64,000 nucleotides of DNA from Pseudopedobacter beijingensis (GTDB lineage: Bacteria; Bacteroidota; Bacteroidia; Sphingobacteriales; Sphingobacteriaceae), in assembly GCF_042678145.1 (NCBI RefSeq), contig NZ_JBHUDG010000006.1, positions 11,826 through 75,825 of the forward strand, given 5' to 3'. Within the stretch, counting starts at the first letter, position 1. Every line of letters starts with the position of its first letter. The notes under the pieces are model-generated. The model was not told where the DNA came from and made no database searches. It saw only the letters and a program-made list of their open reading frames with translations. Below, piece by piece: positions 34,312 through 41,750 of the stretch. The translations under genes and the position numbers were made by a program.

Positions 34312-34644
34312 ATGAATTTAAGAAGAGATGTATTTCAGGCTATCGCCGATCCCACAAGAAGAGCAATTATCTTATTGATAGCTTCACAAGCCATGACCGC
34401 AGGGGCCATTGCTTCAAACTTTGAAACCGCAAGACCTACCATATCTAAGCACTTGCAAATACTAACCGAGTGTGAGTTATTACGAAAAGAGCCTAATGGA
34501 AGGGAAATCTATTATCATTTTAATGTTCATAAAATGAAAGAAGTGGCTGCTTTCATAGAGCCTTTCCGCAAAATGTGGGATGAGCGGTTTAATCAACTGG
34601 AAAGCGTTATGAAAGCATATATGAGTGAAAATAACCAACAATAA
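34312..34644 (+). CDS. ArsR-family winged-helix transcriptional repressor
   Basis: A 110-residue DNA-binding protein. The start region RRDVFQAIADPTRRAIILLI is typical of ArsR regulators linked to SRPBCC proteins. The recognition helix is within TARPTISKHLQILTECEL, and the wing is LRKEPNGREIYYHFN. There are no Cys pairs of the metal-sensing ELCVCDL type, so this is not an arsenic or zinc sensor; the signal is unknown. It is first in a three-gene operon; its stop codon is one base before the next start. Two identical-type inverted repeats overlap the promoter, which suggests tight autoregulation. Confidence 0.9.
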   Translation: MNLRRDVFQAIADPTRRAIILLIASQAMTAGAIASNFETARPTISKHLQILTECELLRKEPNGREIYYHFNVHKMKEVAAFIEPFRKMWDERFNQLESVMKAYMSENNQQ

Positions 34645-34645
34645 T

Positions 34646-35104
34646 ATGGAACCTAAAACACAAGTTATTGCCCGGGAAAATGAACAGGAAATATTCATTA
34701 CCAGAGAATTCGATTTACCGGTTCAAATGCTGTTTAAAGCTTATACCGAGCCTGTGCTTATTGAGCAATGGATGGGCACCAGAGTAATTAAGATGGATTG
34801 CAGTCCACATGGCTTTTACCAGTTTGAAACCTCTAATGCCGAAGGAAAGGTTGTTTTTAGCGCTAATGGCACCATTCATCATATTATATCCAACGAAAAG
34901 ATAATCCGCACATTTGAAATGGAAACTATGTCTTTTGGTGTGCAGCTTGAATTTCTTGAATTTGAGAGGCTCTCTGATAATACCTGCAGATTACAAATCC
35001 AATCCATATATAAATCTGTTGCCCTGAGAGACGAAAACCTAAAACTTCCCTTTGTTCAAGGTATTAATATGGCTCACAACAGACTTCAAAAAATATTTAA
35101 TTAA
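34646..35104 (+). CDS. SRPBCC (AHSA1/START-like) domain protein
   Basis: A 152-residue cytoplasmic protein started at 34646, one base after the ArsR stop; a frame-compatible ATG at 34625 would overlap the ArsR gene. It carries ITREFDLPVQMLFKAYTEPVLIEQWMG at the N-terminus, which is the usual opening of the AHSA1 branch of SRPBCC proteins, and NEKIIRTFEME with a final long helix (LPFVQGINMAHNRLQKIF). The fold makes a hydrophobic pocket that binds lipids or small aromatic ligands. In many bacteria an ArsR regulator of the preceding type is paired with such a protein. The ligand is unknown. Confidence 0.85.
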   Translation: MEPKTQVIARENEQEIFITREFDLPVQMLFKAYTEPVLIEQWMGTRVIKMDCSPHGFYQFETSNAEGKVVFSANGTIHHIISNEKIIRTFEMETMSFGVQLEFLEFERLSDNTCRLQIQSIYKSVALRDENLKLPFVQGINMAHNRLQKIFN

Positions 35105-35119
35105 TCAAACAAATTTAAA

Positions 35120-35494
35120 ATGGAAAAAACAAAACACACAACGTATTGGATTATTACAGGCTTGTTATGCCTTTCCTTATCCGGTGGTATAGGTCAATTA
35201 TTACAGGTAAAAGAAGTTGTCGAAGGCTTTGCTCCTTTGGGTTACCCTACTTATTTTATTTCCATCATTGGCTTTTGGAAAATTATGGCCATCATTGCAT
35301 TGCTTGTTCCTAAATTCCCTCTTTTAAAAGAATGGGCTTATGCAGGTATAGTTTTCGCTATGACAGGCGCTTCAATTTCTCACATTGTATCAGGTAGTGA
35401 ACTGTTTCATATTATTGCTCCCTTAATCATTGTTATTTTAGCTGTTGTTTCATGGTATTTAAGACCAGCATCAAGAAAATTGTGTACTGCTTAA
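35120..35494 (+). CDS. DoxX-like four-helix membrane protein
   Basis: A 124-residue inner-membrane protein with four hydrophobic helices (about 10-28, 46-64, 72-88 and 94-113). The motif LSGGIGQLLQ in helix one and GFWKIMAIIALLVPKFPLLKEWAYAGIVFAM in the centre are typical of the DoxX-like family. It lies 15 bases after the SRPBCC gene and completes the ArsR-SRPBCC-DoxX operon seen in many Bacteroidota. Members have been linked to redox or membrane stress, but the function is not established. Confidence 0.82.
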   Translation: MEKTKHTTYWIITGLLCLSLSGGIGQLLQVKEVVEGFAPLGYPTYFISIIGFWKIMAIIALLVPKFPLLKEWAYAGIVFAMTGASISHIVSGSELFHIIAPLIIVILAVVSWYLRPASRKLCTA

Positions 35495-35579
35495 CTTGCC
35501 CAGGTAACTCTGAGGTAATTTTCGGTCAAAAGCATAAGAAATGCAGCACTTAGCATAGTTTTGGCTATCAGAATATACT

Positions 35580-35629
35580 TTTACAGCAAAAGCTAAAACA
35601 ATTCTACAATTTTATACTTTTGCTGTAAA
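35580..35629. promoter_or_regulatory. 13-bp inverted repeat overlapping the deacetylase promoter
   Basis: TTTACAGCAAAAG (35580-35592) and CTTTTGCTGTAAA (35617-35629) are perfect inverted copies 24 bases apart. The right arm contains the TACTTTTG box (35615-35622) that would be the -7 element of the gene starting at 35641. It could be an operator or the terminator of the DoxX operon; no T run follows. Confidence 0.55.
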
Positions 35630-35640
35630 GTAAATTATTT

Positions 35641-36534
35641 ATGAAACTATATATTGCGCAACTCGGCCTGGCAACCGTTATGATGTTCTCTGCATGCAGT
35701 ACTAACACCAACGCCAAACAAGAACATTCAGAAACAGCAAATACCTTAAACGAAGAGAAAGCAGAATCCTCATCTTCCACAAGTTCAGAGGCAAGCCCAA
35801 ACACCAATCGTACTATTGCGGATGCAAAAACTGTTCTGGCAAAAAAACAAGTTCCTGTTTTATGCTATCACCAGATAAGAGACTGGCGTGAAACCGATTC
35901 TAAAACTGCCCGTGACTACATTATTCCGGTAGCTACATTTAAAGCTCAGATAAAAATGCTTAAAGACAGTGGTTATACGGCCATCCTTCCGGATCAATAC
36001 TATAATTACCTGGCTTATGGAGATCAGCTTCCCCAAAAACCGGTAATGATTACTTTTGATGATACAGATCTTGACCAGTTAGAGGTGGGCGATAAAGTTC
36101 TCAAACAATATGGTTTTAAGGGAGCGTATTTTATGATGACCGTTGTGATTGGTAAACGTGGCAAAGTGAATTACATGAGTAGAGATGAAATTAAGCAAAT
36201 AGCTAATGGAGGTAATGCTGTTGGTTTACATACTTACGACCATCCTAACGTTAAGAAAATAACCAGTGAAGACGAATGGAATAAACAAATTACTAAACCT
36301 AAAGCTCTTTTAGAAGAAATATCCGGCCAGCAGGTTGTTGATTTTGCTTATCCTTTTGGTTTATGGAATAAAGAAGCTATCAAAGCATTAAAAGCAAGAG
36401 GCTTGAGATCTGCATATATTCTTTCTACAACCCGTGACGAAGAGGATCCTTTATATACCATCAGAAGAATTATTGCCAGTGGCTACTGGAGTTCGAAAAC
36501 ATTGCACAGCAACATGGTTAACTCCTTTAAATAA
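35641..36534 (+). CDS. Polysaccharide deacetylase (CE4), lipoprotein
   Basis: A 297-residue lipoprotein (FSAC, Cys19) with a Ser/Thr/Glu-rich linker to about residue 60 and a NodB-type carbohydrate esterase 4 domain (about 70-290). Family motif 1 is TFDDTD, with the catalytic base and metal-binding Asp at 140-141; most CE4 enzymes have Gly after the two Asp, so the Thr is unusual. Motif 2 is GLHTYDH (metal ligands His197 and His201), and motif 3 is FAYPFGLWN. The N-terminal VPVLCYHQIRDW is usual for CE4 proteins acting on cell-wall or exopolysaccharides. It would remove N- or O-acetyl groups at the outer surface or periplasm. The gene is monocistronic and ends at a strong hairpin shared with a convergent gene. 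Confidence 0.88.
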   Translation: MKLYIAQLGLATVMMFSACSTNTNAKQEHSETANTLNEEKAESSSSTSSEASPNTNRTIADAKTVLAKKQVPVLCYHQIRDWRETDSKTARDYIIPVATFKAQIKMLKDSGYTAILPDQYYNYLAYGDQLPQKPVMITFDDTDLDQLEVGDKVLKQYGFKGAYFMMTVVIGKRGKVNYMSRDEIKQIANGGNAVGLHTYDHPNVKKITSEDEWNKQITKPKALLEEISGQQVVDFAYPFGLWNKEAIKALKARGLRSAYILSTTRDEEDPLYTIRRIIASGYWSSKTLHSNMVNSFK

Positions 36535-36554
36535 AAGATGTTGTACCTAAGAAT

Positions 36555-36596
36555 AAAGCCCAACCTGCTTCCTTAAACCGGAAAAGGTTGGGCTTT
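36555..36596. terminator. Bidirectional terminator between deacetylase and NamZ genes
   Basis: A 12-bp perfect stem, AAAGCCCAACCT (36555-36566) with AGGTTGGGCTTT (36585-36596), and an 18-base loop, lies between two convergent stop codons (36534 and 36626). The stem ends in T residues on both strands. Confidence 0.88.
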
Positions 36597-36625
36597 ACTT
36601 TTATAACCTTTGATGTGCTATCCTG

Positions 36626-37855
36626 TTAAGGATAGATCAAATATTTCTTTCTCATTTCTTTATAAACGGATAAACCAGGCTCCCAGCTTTTTCTGATCTT
36701 CTCTTCGCTAACACCTGCTGCTATCTGTTTACGAAAATCGTATACCCCTGCCAGATAATCTATATTACCAATCTGTTTGCTTATTTTCTGATCAAAAAAT
36801 GCAGCTTTATTAGGCGTGGCTTTATACAACTCAATCATCCATGAGATATTAATCTTCTTACTGTTAATAAGGGCTTGCAGGTCGTAATTTCTTAAATCCA
36901 TGCCATAACATATTTCATTCATATATAGAGGGCTTTCGCTCATTCCCTTTTTACTTACCGGTGTATAATTAAATTTATACTTACCTTTTAAATAAGGGCT
37001 TCCCAAAATAGTGAAGGCGAAATCGGTTCCGCGCCCATGATTTAAACTGGTTCCTTCAAATAAACAAGTACTTGGATACAGCAGAATACTCTGTTCGGTA
37101 TTCAGATTTGGTGATGGTTTAACGGGAAGCTTATACAGCATGTTATGGTTATAGTTTGCCACTTTTACAATCTTAAGCTTACACTTCATTTTATTAGGCA
37201 ACCAACCTTCTCCGTTAATCATCTGTGCAAACTCCGCTATGGTTACCCCGTGAGCAATGGGAACAGGAAACTGCCCGATTCCTGATTTAAGCTTCATATC
37301 CAATATGGGCCCATCCACTAAATAACCATTTGGATTAGGACGATCCAATATTAATAGTTCTTTATTATTTTCAGCACAAGATTCCATCACATCACGCAAC
37401 ACATTTATATAAGTATAAAAACGACAGCCAACATCCTGTATATCAAACAAAAAAACATCTACATCTTCCAGATCCTTAGTACTTGGTTTTCTTTTGTTCC
37501 CATATAACGACACTATTTTCAGACCGGTCTGTTCGTCTACCTCATCTTTCACCCTGGCTCCATTACTGGCATTGCCTCTAAAACCATGTTCAGGACCAAA
37601 TACTTTAACAATATTGATTTTTAAGTCCAACAAACTATCCACCAAATGTCGGTTTCCAATAATTGTAGTGGGGTTAGCCAGCACTGCCACACGTTTCCCT
37701 TTCAAATAATTTACATAAAGCTGCGTTTGGTCTGCTCCCGTTACAATAACATCATTACTGTAATGCAAAGATTTCGGCTCTTTTGCCCATAGTGTTTTTT
37801 GTAGCCCCAGTACAAAAAGTGCTAAAAATAGTTTTATAATAAATCTAAAGTTCAT
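36626..37855 (-). CDS. Exo-beta-N-acetylmuramidase NamZ-type (GH171, formerly DUF1343)
   Basis: A 409-residue secreted protein with a signal peptide to about residue 24 (KTLWA). It matches the DUF1343 family, later shown to include NamZ, an exo-lytic enzyme that releases N-acetylmuramic acid from peptidoglycan fragments (GH171). Visible signatures are VAVLANPTTI (54-63), VFGPEHGFRGNASNGA, VFLFDIQDVGCRFYTYI, ILDRPNPNGYLVDGP and a C-terminal LLYPSTCLFEGTSLNHGRGT. The length is usual. No MurNAc kinase or etherase gene is next to it, so a role in wall recycling is inferred from the family only. It converges on the polysaccharide deacetylase gene. Confidence 0.88.
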   Translation of the reverse strand: MNFRFIIKLFLALFVLGLQKTLWAKEPKSLHYSNDVIVTGADQTQLYVNYLKGKRVAVLANPTTIIGNRHLVDSLLDLKINIVKVFGPEHGFRGNASNGARVKDEVDEQTGLKIVSLYGNKRKPSTKDLEDVDVFLFDIQDVGCRFYTYINVLRDVMESCAENNKELLILDRPNPNGYLVDGPILDMKLKSGIGQFPVPIAHGVTIAEFAQMINGEGWLPNKMKCKLKIVKVANYNHNMLYKLPVKPSPNLNTEQSILLYPSTCLFEGTSLNHGRGTDFAFTILGSPYLKGKYKFNYTPVSKKGMSESPLYMNEICYGMDLRNYDLQALINSKKINISWMIELYKATPNKAAFFDQKISKQIGNIDYLAGVYDFRKQIAAGVSEEKIRKSWEPGLSVYKEMRKKYLIYP

Positions 37856-38031
37856 CTTGAATTGGAATTATACTATTATTACCTAGTAAATATAATAATT
37901 AAATGCATTATTATACAGGATATAAAAAGTAAAATGCATAAAAACGCATCATGTATTTTCAATACTGCAAAACATTGCAGAAAAATTGTATCAAAAAATA
38001 AAAGAATCTTATATTAATTAGTAGAATTTAT

Positions 38032-38072
38032 CATCTTGAACTACCCAAATCAAGTTTGGGAAGTCCAAGATG
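38032..38072. repeat. REP-like palindrome
   Basis: Outer arms CATCTTG (38032-38038) and CAAGATG (38066-38072), a short ACT/AGT pair, and inner arms CCCAAA (38044-38049) and TTTGGG (38055-38060) around a 5-base loop. It resembles the palindromes at 26264-26358 in size and in lying between genes. Confidence 0.7.
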
Positions 38073-38220
38073 ACGAACGCAGTTTTTTGAGACAATCTTC
38101 CTCAAAGAACTGCAAAGCATTACTCATTAGCTTTTATAATTAATAAGCTATTCATGAATTCGTACCTCATTCCATAAACTATAAATAAAGTTACTAAAGC
38201 ATAATCCACCTATAAAAGCT

Positions 38221-38278
38221 GGAAGCGTACTTAGCAATATATTGTCTTGTTTTACAAGCTATGGACTATAGACTATGG
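38221..38278 (-). repeat. Dispersed intergenic repeat, copy 3 (inverted)
   Basis: On the minus strand it has the same exact ATAGTCCATAGCTTG (38269-38255) and ATTGCTAAGTAC (38238-38227) as copies 1 and 2, with a spacing of 31 instead of 34 bases. Confidence 0.8.
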
Positions 38279-38303
38279 TCTATACTCAATATCAAGCCCT
38301 AAC

Positions 38304-39068
38304 TTAATCCCACACTCCATTACCTAAAGTCAATATTTCCGGTTCACCATCCGTAACAATAATCGTATGCTCATGCTGTGCTACATAACCTCCTCTGTTA
38401 CCCACCAGTGTCCAGCCATCCGCTAAAGTATCTGCAGCATCAGAATGGGTAGCAATAAAGGTTTCTATAGCAACCACAGAGTTTTTTCTGAACCTAGTTT
38501 GATTATATTTATCACAAAAGTTAGCTACCTCATGGGGTGCTTCATGCAAACTTCTTCCTATACCGTGTCCTGTTAAATTTCTGATAACCCTGAAACCGTT
38601 TTTTTTGGCTTCGGTTTCTATCAGTCGCCCAATTTCATTAACCTTTACTCCACCTTTAATTCTGGAAATTGCTTTTTTTAAAATATCGCGGGAAGTTGAT
38701 AACAACTTATCATATCCGTTAACATCTTCGCCTATAACAAAAGAACATCCATTATCTGCCCAATAGTCATTCAGCTCAGCAGAAACATCTATATTGATCA
38801 AATCTCCGTTCTTTAAGATAGTTTTTTCAGACGGAATCCCGTGAGCAACCTCATGGTTAACACTAATACAGGTTTGCCCGGGAAAATCATAGGTTAATAT
38901 AGGTGCCGACTTGGCGCCGCTTTTTTTAAAAAGCTCTGCTCCGTAATCGTCCAATTCTTTTGTAGAAATTCCCTCTCTGGCAAAAGCTTTCATACTTGCC
39001 AGTGTTTCAGCAACCACTCGTGCCGCTGCTTTTATTCCATCTAATTCTTCTTGATTTGTTATTTGCAT
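38304..39068 (-). CDS. map: Methionine aminopeptidase, type I
   Basis: A 254-residue cytoplasmic metalloprotease (EC 3.4.11.18) that removes the N-terminal Met from new proteins. The dinuclear metal ligands match the E. coli set: Asp94 (LINIDV), Asp105 (WADNG), His168 (TGHGIG), Glu202 (AIETF) and Glu233 (QHEHT), with His76 in VAHGIP near the active site. It lacks the N-terminal SH3-binding extension seen in some type Ic enzymes. The gene is 17 bases after a small membrane-protein gene and 345 bases after a MATE gene, all on one strand. In Bacteroidota the main map usually lies in the ribosomal-protein cluster, so this one may be a second copy; the window cannot settle that. Confidence 0.94.
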   Translation of the reverse strand: MQITNQEELDGIKAAARVVAETLASMKAFAREGISTKELDDYGAELFKKSGAKSAPILTYDFPGQTCISVNHEVAHGIPSEKTILKNGDLINIDVSAELNDYWADNGCSFVIGEDVNGYDKLLSTSRDILKKAISRIKGGVKVNEIGRLIETEAKKNGFRVIRNLTGHGIGRSLHEAPHEVANFCDKYNQTRFRKNSVVAIETFIATHSDAADTLADGWTLVGNRGGYVAQHEHTIIVTDGEPEILTLGNGVWD

Positions 39069-39085
39069 CTATCTAATGTCGTTTA

Positions 39086-39376
39086 TTACCACTTTGAAAA
39101 CCACTTTTTATCTGCATAGAAAGTCCCAAACGGGATTAACGAAACGATAAAACCAATCAAAGCTTGTGTGATATTAATCCTTTTATTCAGTAAAAGTAAA
39201 AATAGCAAAATCACATACAAAATAAATAATATACCATGTACAGACCCCACAATAAAATTAGCGGTTCCCATTTTAAATACGTATTTAAAAATCATGGTAA
39301 CAAAAATAGCCAGGTAAGACCAGCCTTCCCAATAAGCAATAAATCTAAAATTCTGTAATAATTTGTCTGTATTCAT
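39086..39376 (-). CDS. DUF3817-family small integral membrane protein
   Basis: A 96-residue protein with three hydrophobic helices (about 12-32, 38-62 and 67-85). The family phrase FRFIAYWEGWSYLAIFVTMIFKY is near the N-terminus, GSVHGILFILYVILLF in the middle, and IPFGTFYADKKW at the C-terminus, matching the DUF3817 group (YdzA-like). The function is unknown. It lies 37 bases after the MATE gene and 17 bases before map, so the three may form a transcription unit. Confidence 0.82.
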   Translation of the reverse strand: MNTDKLLQNFRFIAYWEGWSYLAIFVTMIFKYVFKMGTANFIVGSVHGILFILYVILLFLLLLNKRINITQALIGFIVSLIPFGTFYADKKWFSKW

Positions 39377-39413
39377 TTGTCTGTTTTTGTTTAAATTTCA
39401 GCTCAACAACCTA

Positions 39414-40778
39414 TCAGTCAGTAAGTTCTTTCTGATATAGCTTAGTTAACATATTAAATCTTATAAATAATAATACACTCGCAATCAGTAAACCAATCGT
39501 CAGTCCAATCCATACTCCGTTAGCTCCCATTCCATACACAATACCAATAAGGTAACCTATAGGCAAACCAAATACCCAGTAAGCCGCAAAAGTAATGAGT
39601 GTAGGAATATTCACATCCCCCATTCCCCTCAATACTCCTAAGCCCACCACCTGTGTTCCATCAAACAATTGAAAAAATGCAGCAAATAACAACAAACCGG
39701 CAGCTATATGTACCACTTGTTCGTCAGTGGTAAACATTTGTGGTAAGTAACGGTTAAAGCATACAAATAACAACGCTGTAAAACTCATAAAAACCAATAC
39801 TATATGATAACTGGCTATTGCTGATTTCCTGAGCTCTCCAAAATCTTTTTTTCCAAAATTATTACCTGATTTTATACCCGCAGCAGAAGAAATTCCGCTG
39901 GCCATCATATAAGTCATGGCTGCCAAATTAATAGCAACCTGATGCGAAGCCTGCTCTACTGCACCAATAGTACCTATTAAAATAGCCGCTCCGCTAAAAG
40001 CACTTACTTCAAAAGTATATTGCATGGCTGTAGGGAAACCTATTTTAAAAATCTTCCACATCCTTAGGCGATCTATAAAAGTAACTTTAAAATTGCGCAG
40101 GTATTCTTTAAAATACTTTGACTTAAAAACAAAAACAGCCATTACCACTGCCATCAAAGTCCTGTCTATTAAAGTACTGTAGCCTACACCTATTAATCCC
40201 ATGGGTTTTATCCCAAAAAGTCCTTTTACAAAAGTAACCCCCAGAATAATGTTCAGCACATTTCCCCAAATAGAAACCTGCATAGCTTGTTTGGTAAAAC
40301 CCAATCCCTCAGCAAATTGCTTAAAAGTCAAAAACACCATCAAAGGTAAAATAGAGATACCTATAACATGCAGATACGGTTTTGCCTGCTGAACAACTTC
40401 TTCGCTTTGTCCCAGATGTTCAATTAAAAACACCGATCCAAAGTAAATAAAAGCAAAAAGGGTTAACCCGGATATAACATTGAGCAGCAAACTATTAGAT
40501 AGTAATTTCCCACATTCCAGTTTATTTCCCCGTCCGTTTTCCTGCGCTATCAAAGGAGTTAGTCCATAAGAAATACCTATACCTATGACCATGACCACCA
40601 TAAAAACGCTATGCACCAGAGACGAAGCAGCCAGAGGAATGGTTCCTGCAAACTGTCCCACAATAATACTATCTGCTGTTTGTACCAGTGTATGCCCCAA
40701 TTGCGAGATTACTACCGGAATGGCCAGTATTAAATTATCCTTATAATGTTGTTTATACTTTAAATAAATCTGTTTCAT
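39414..40778 (-). CDS. MATE-family multidrug/toxin efflux transporter
   Basis: A 454-residue inner-membrane protein with twelve predicted helices. It starts IPVVISQLGHTLVQTADSIIVGQFAGTIPLAA, the usual MATE helix 1 region with the AD pair, and repeats the same design in the second half (IGFPTAMQYTFEVSAFSGAAILIGTIG and GVLRGMGDVNIPTLITFAAYWVFGLPIGYLIG). Proteins of the NorM branch expel cationic drugs or toxins in exchange for sodium or protons. Substrates cannot be inferred. It is first of a minus-strand run with DUF3817 and map; a divergent-looking gap separates it from the hotdog protein upstream, which is on the same strand. Confidence 0.93.
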   Translation of the reverse strand: MKQIYLKYKQHYKDNLILAIPVVISQLGHTLVQTADSIIVGQFAGTIPLAASSLVHSVFMVVMVIGIGISYGLTPLIAQENGRGNKLECGKLLSNSLLLNVISGLTLFAFIYFGSVFLIEHLGQSEEVVQQAKPYLHVIGISILPLMVFLTFKQFAEGLGFTKQAMQVSIWGNVLNIILGVTFVKGLFGIKPMGLIGVGYSTLIDRTLMAVVMAVFVFKSKYFKEYLRNFKVTFIDRLRMWKIFKIGFPTAMQYTFEVSAFSGAAILIGTIGAVEQASHQVAINLAAMTYMMASGISSAAGIKSGNNFGKKDFGELRKSAIASYHIVLVFMSFTALLFVCFNRYLPQMFTTDEQVVHIAAGLLLFAAFFQLFDGTQVVGLGVLRGMGDVNIPTLITFAAYWVFGLPIGYLIGIVYGMGANGVWIGLTIGLLIASVLLFIRFNMLTKLYQKELTD

Positions 40779-40850
40779 AAACCGTTATACCCCATAAACC
40801 TCCCCCACTACCAAAAAATGGTTTCAATATTATTTTATATAAAAAAGCTG

Positions 40851-41318
40851 CTAATTTTTGCGATCGGTATTTCTGACGTAAATCTCATTTTTTACAACAG
40901 CACATATCTCGCCATACTTGTTTTTAATCTCGATAGGAAAAGTCTTCACAAACTTTCCCACCGTATCCAGCTGTTCCTGCGCCTCCTTTATATCGTCATC
41001 CGTAAGCTGTATTCTAAAAAACAATGTTGTAGTACCTGGCTTTATATACTGGATATGCGCACTTTTAAGCCATGCAATGGTATTATAACCTTTTCTTTTA
41101 AAAATCTGGTCAAACAAGATCGCATAAAAAGGATCGCCTCCACAGAATATAGTCCCTCCGAAAATAGTGCCGTTATAGTTTTTATTCAGCACACTTTTAT
41201 TGATTTTCACATCTACAGATGTAAAATCAGGAGCAAAGCGCTGCACCCATATTCTCTGAAAAAATAATGGAGGGTACATTCTTAAAGCCCATTTTAAAGT
41301 GCTGGCATTTACTTTCAT
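40851..41318 (-). CDS. Hotdog-fold protein, DUF4442 / thioesterase-like
   Basis: A 155-residue cytoplasmic protein with the DUF4442 layout: LKWALRMYPPLFFQRIWVQRF, then NYNGTIFGGTIFCGGDPFYAILFDQIF, in which the GG segment before the long helix is the hotdog helix, and beta strands AHIQYIKPGTTTLFFRI and FPIEIKNKYGEICAVVKNEIYVR. Related hotdog proteins are acyl-CoA thioesterases. A catalytic Asp or Glu cannot be fixed from the sequence alone, so the activity is inferred. The gene is alone, 72 bases upstream of the MATE gene on the same strand. Confidence 0.75.
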   Translation of the reverse strand: MKVNASTLKWALRMYPPLFFQRIWVQRFAPDFTSVDVKINKSVLNKNYNGTIFGGTIFCGGDPFYAILFDQIFKRKGYNTIAWLKSAHIQYIKPGTTTLFFRIQLTDDDIKEAQEQLDTVGKFVKTFPIEIKNKYGEICAVVKNEIYVRNTDRKN

Positions 41319-41750
41319 AGTGATGCAAATTTCACAAAATAAGCTCGTAATCAGAATTTATACACTTATTATGAAAAAAATATTACAATAGAAATGGAAC
41401 GTCTGCTTAAAAATTCATCTAAATAATTTATCATGATTCTTTTTGACTATGGCTATCAAGAATGCTCAGGCATTTTCTCTTGATAAAAAGGGAATAAAAA
41501 AACTAACAAATCCCTGAAAGTCTTTAAAGGACGTGGCTTGCCCATGAGGGGCGGAAAGATAAGAATGTAAATACCTGATAAAGGCACTGGCAGATAGCGG
41601 GTATTGCACAGTTTTTTCTGAATAGCTCTTATACTTAGATGTCTTCCTTTCAGAAGCAGTACCAGAAAAGAAATATTAAAATATAAATTTAAACAGGTTC
41701 ACCATTTTTTTTAAATTTTTCGCAAGTTTGAACTTTCAAACCAATAATGT
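41319..41750. other. Intergenic region upstream of the MFS-ClC-hemF operon
   Basis: A 432-bp gap. It holds a compound hairpin at 41454-41485 (TATCAAGA with TCTTGATA outside, AATGC with GCATT inside, loop TCAG) and a 16-bp palindrome GTTTGAACTTTCAAAC at 41726-41741, ten bases before the MFS start. The part at 41440-41640 is less AT-rich than the rest and broken by stops in all frames; it may be a decayed gene, but no family was recognised. Confidence 0.6.

Larger units (their letters stand above)
37856..38303. other. Intergenic region between NamZ and map genes
   Basis: A 448-bp AT-rich gap with no gene. It carries a 41-bp near-perfect palindrome (38032-38072: CATCTTG and CAAGATG outer arms, CCCAAA and TTTGGG inner arms, loop TCAAG) and a minus-strand copy of the dispersed repeat (38221-38278). 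Confidence 0.7.

Noticed and set aside
40818..41267. 149-codon plus-strand frame opposite the hotdog protein
   Set aside because: The minus-strand frame has clear DUF4442 features; the plus-strand translation has none.
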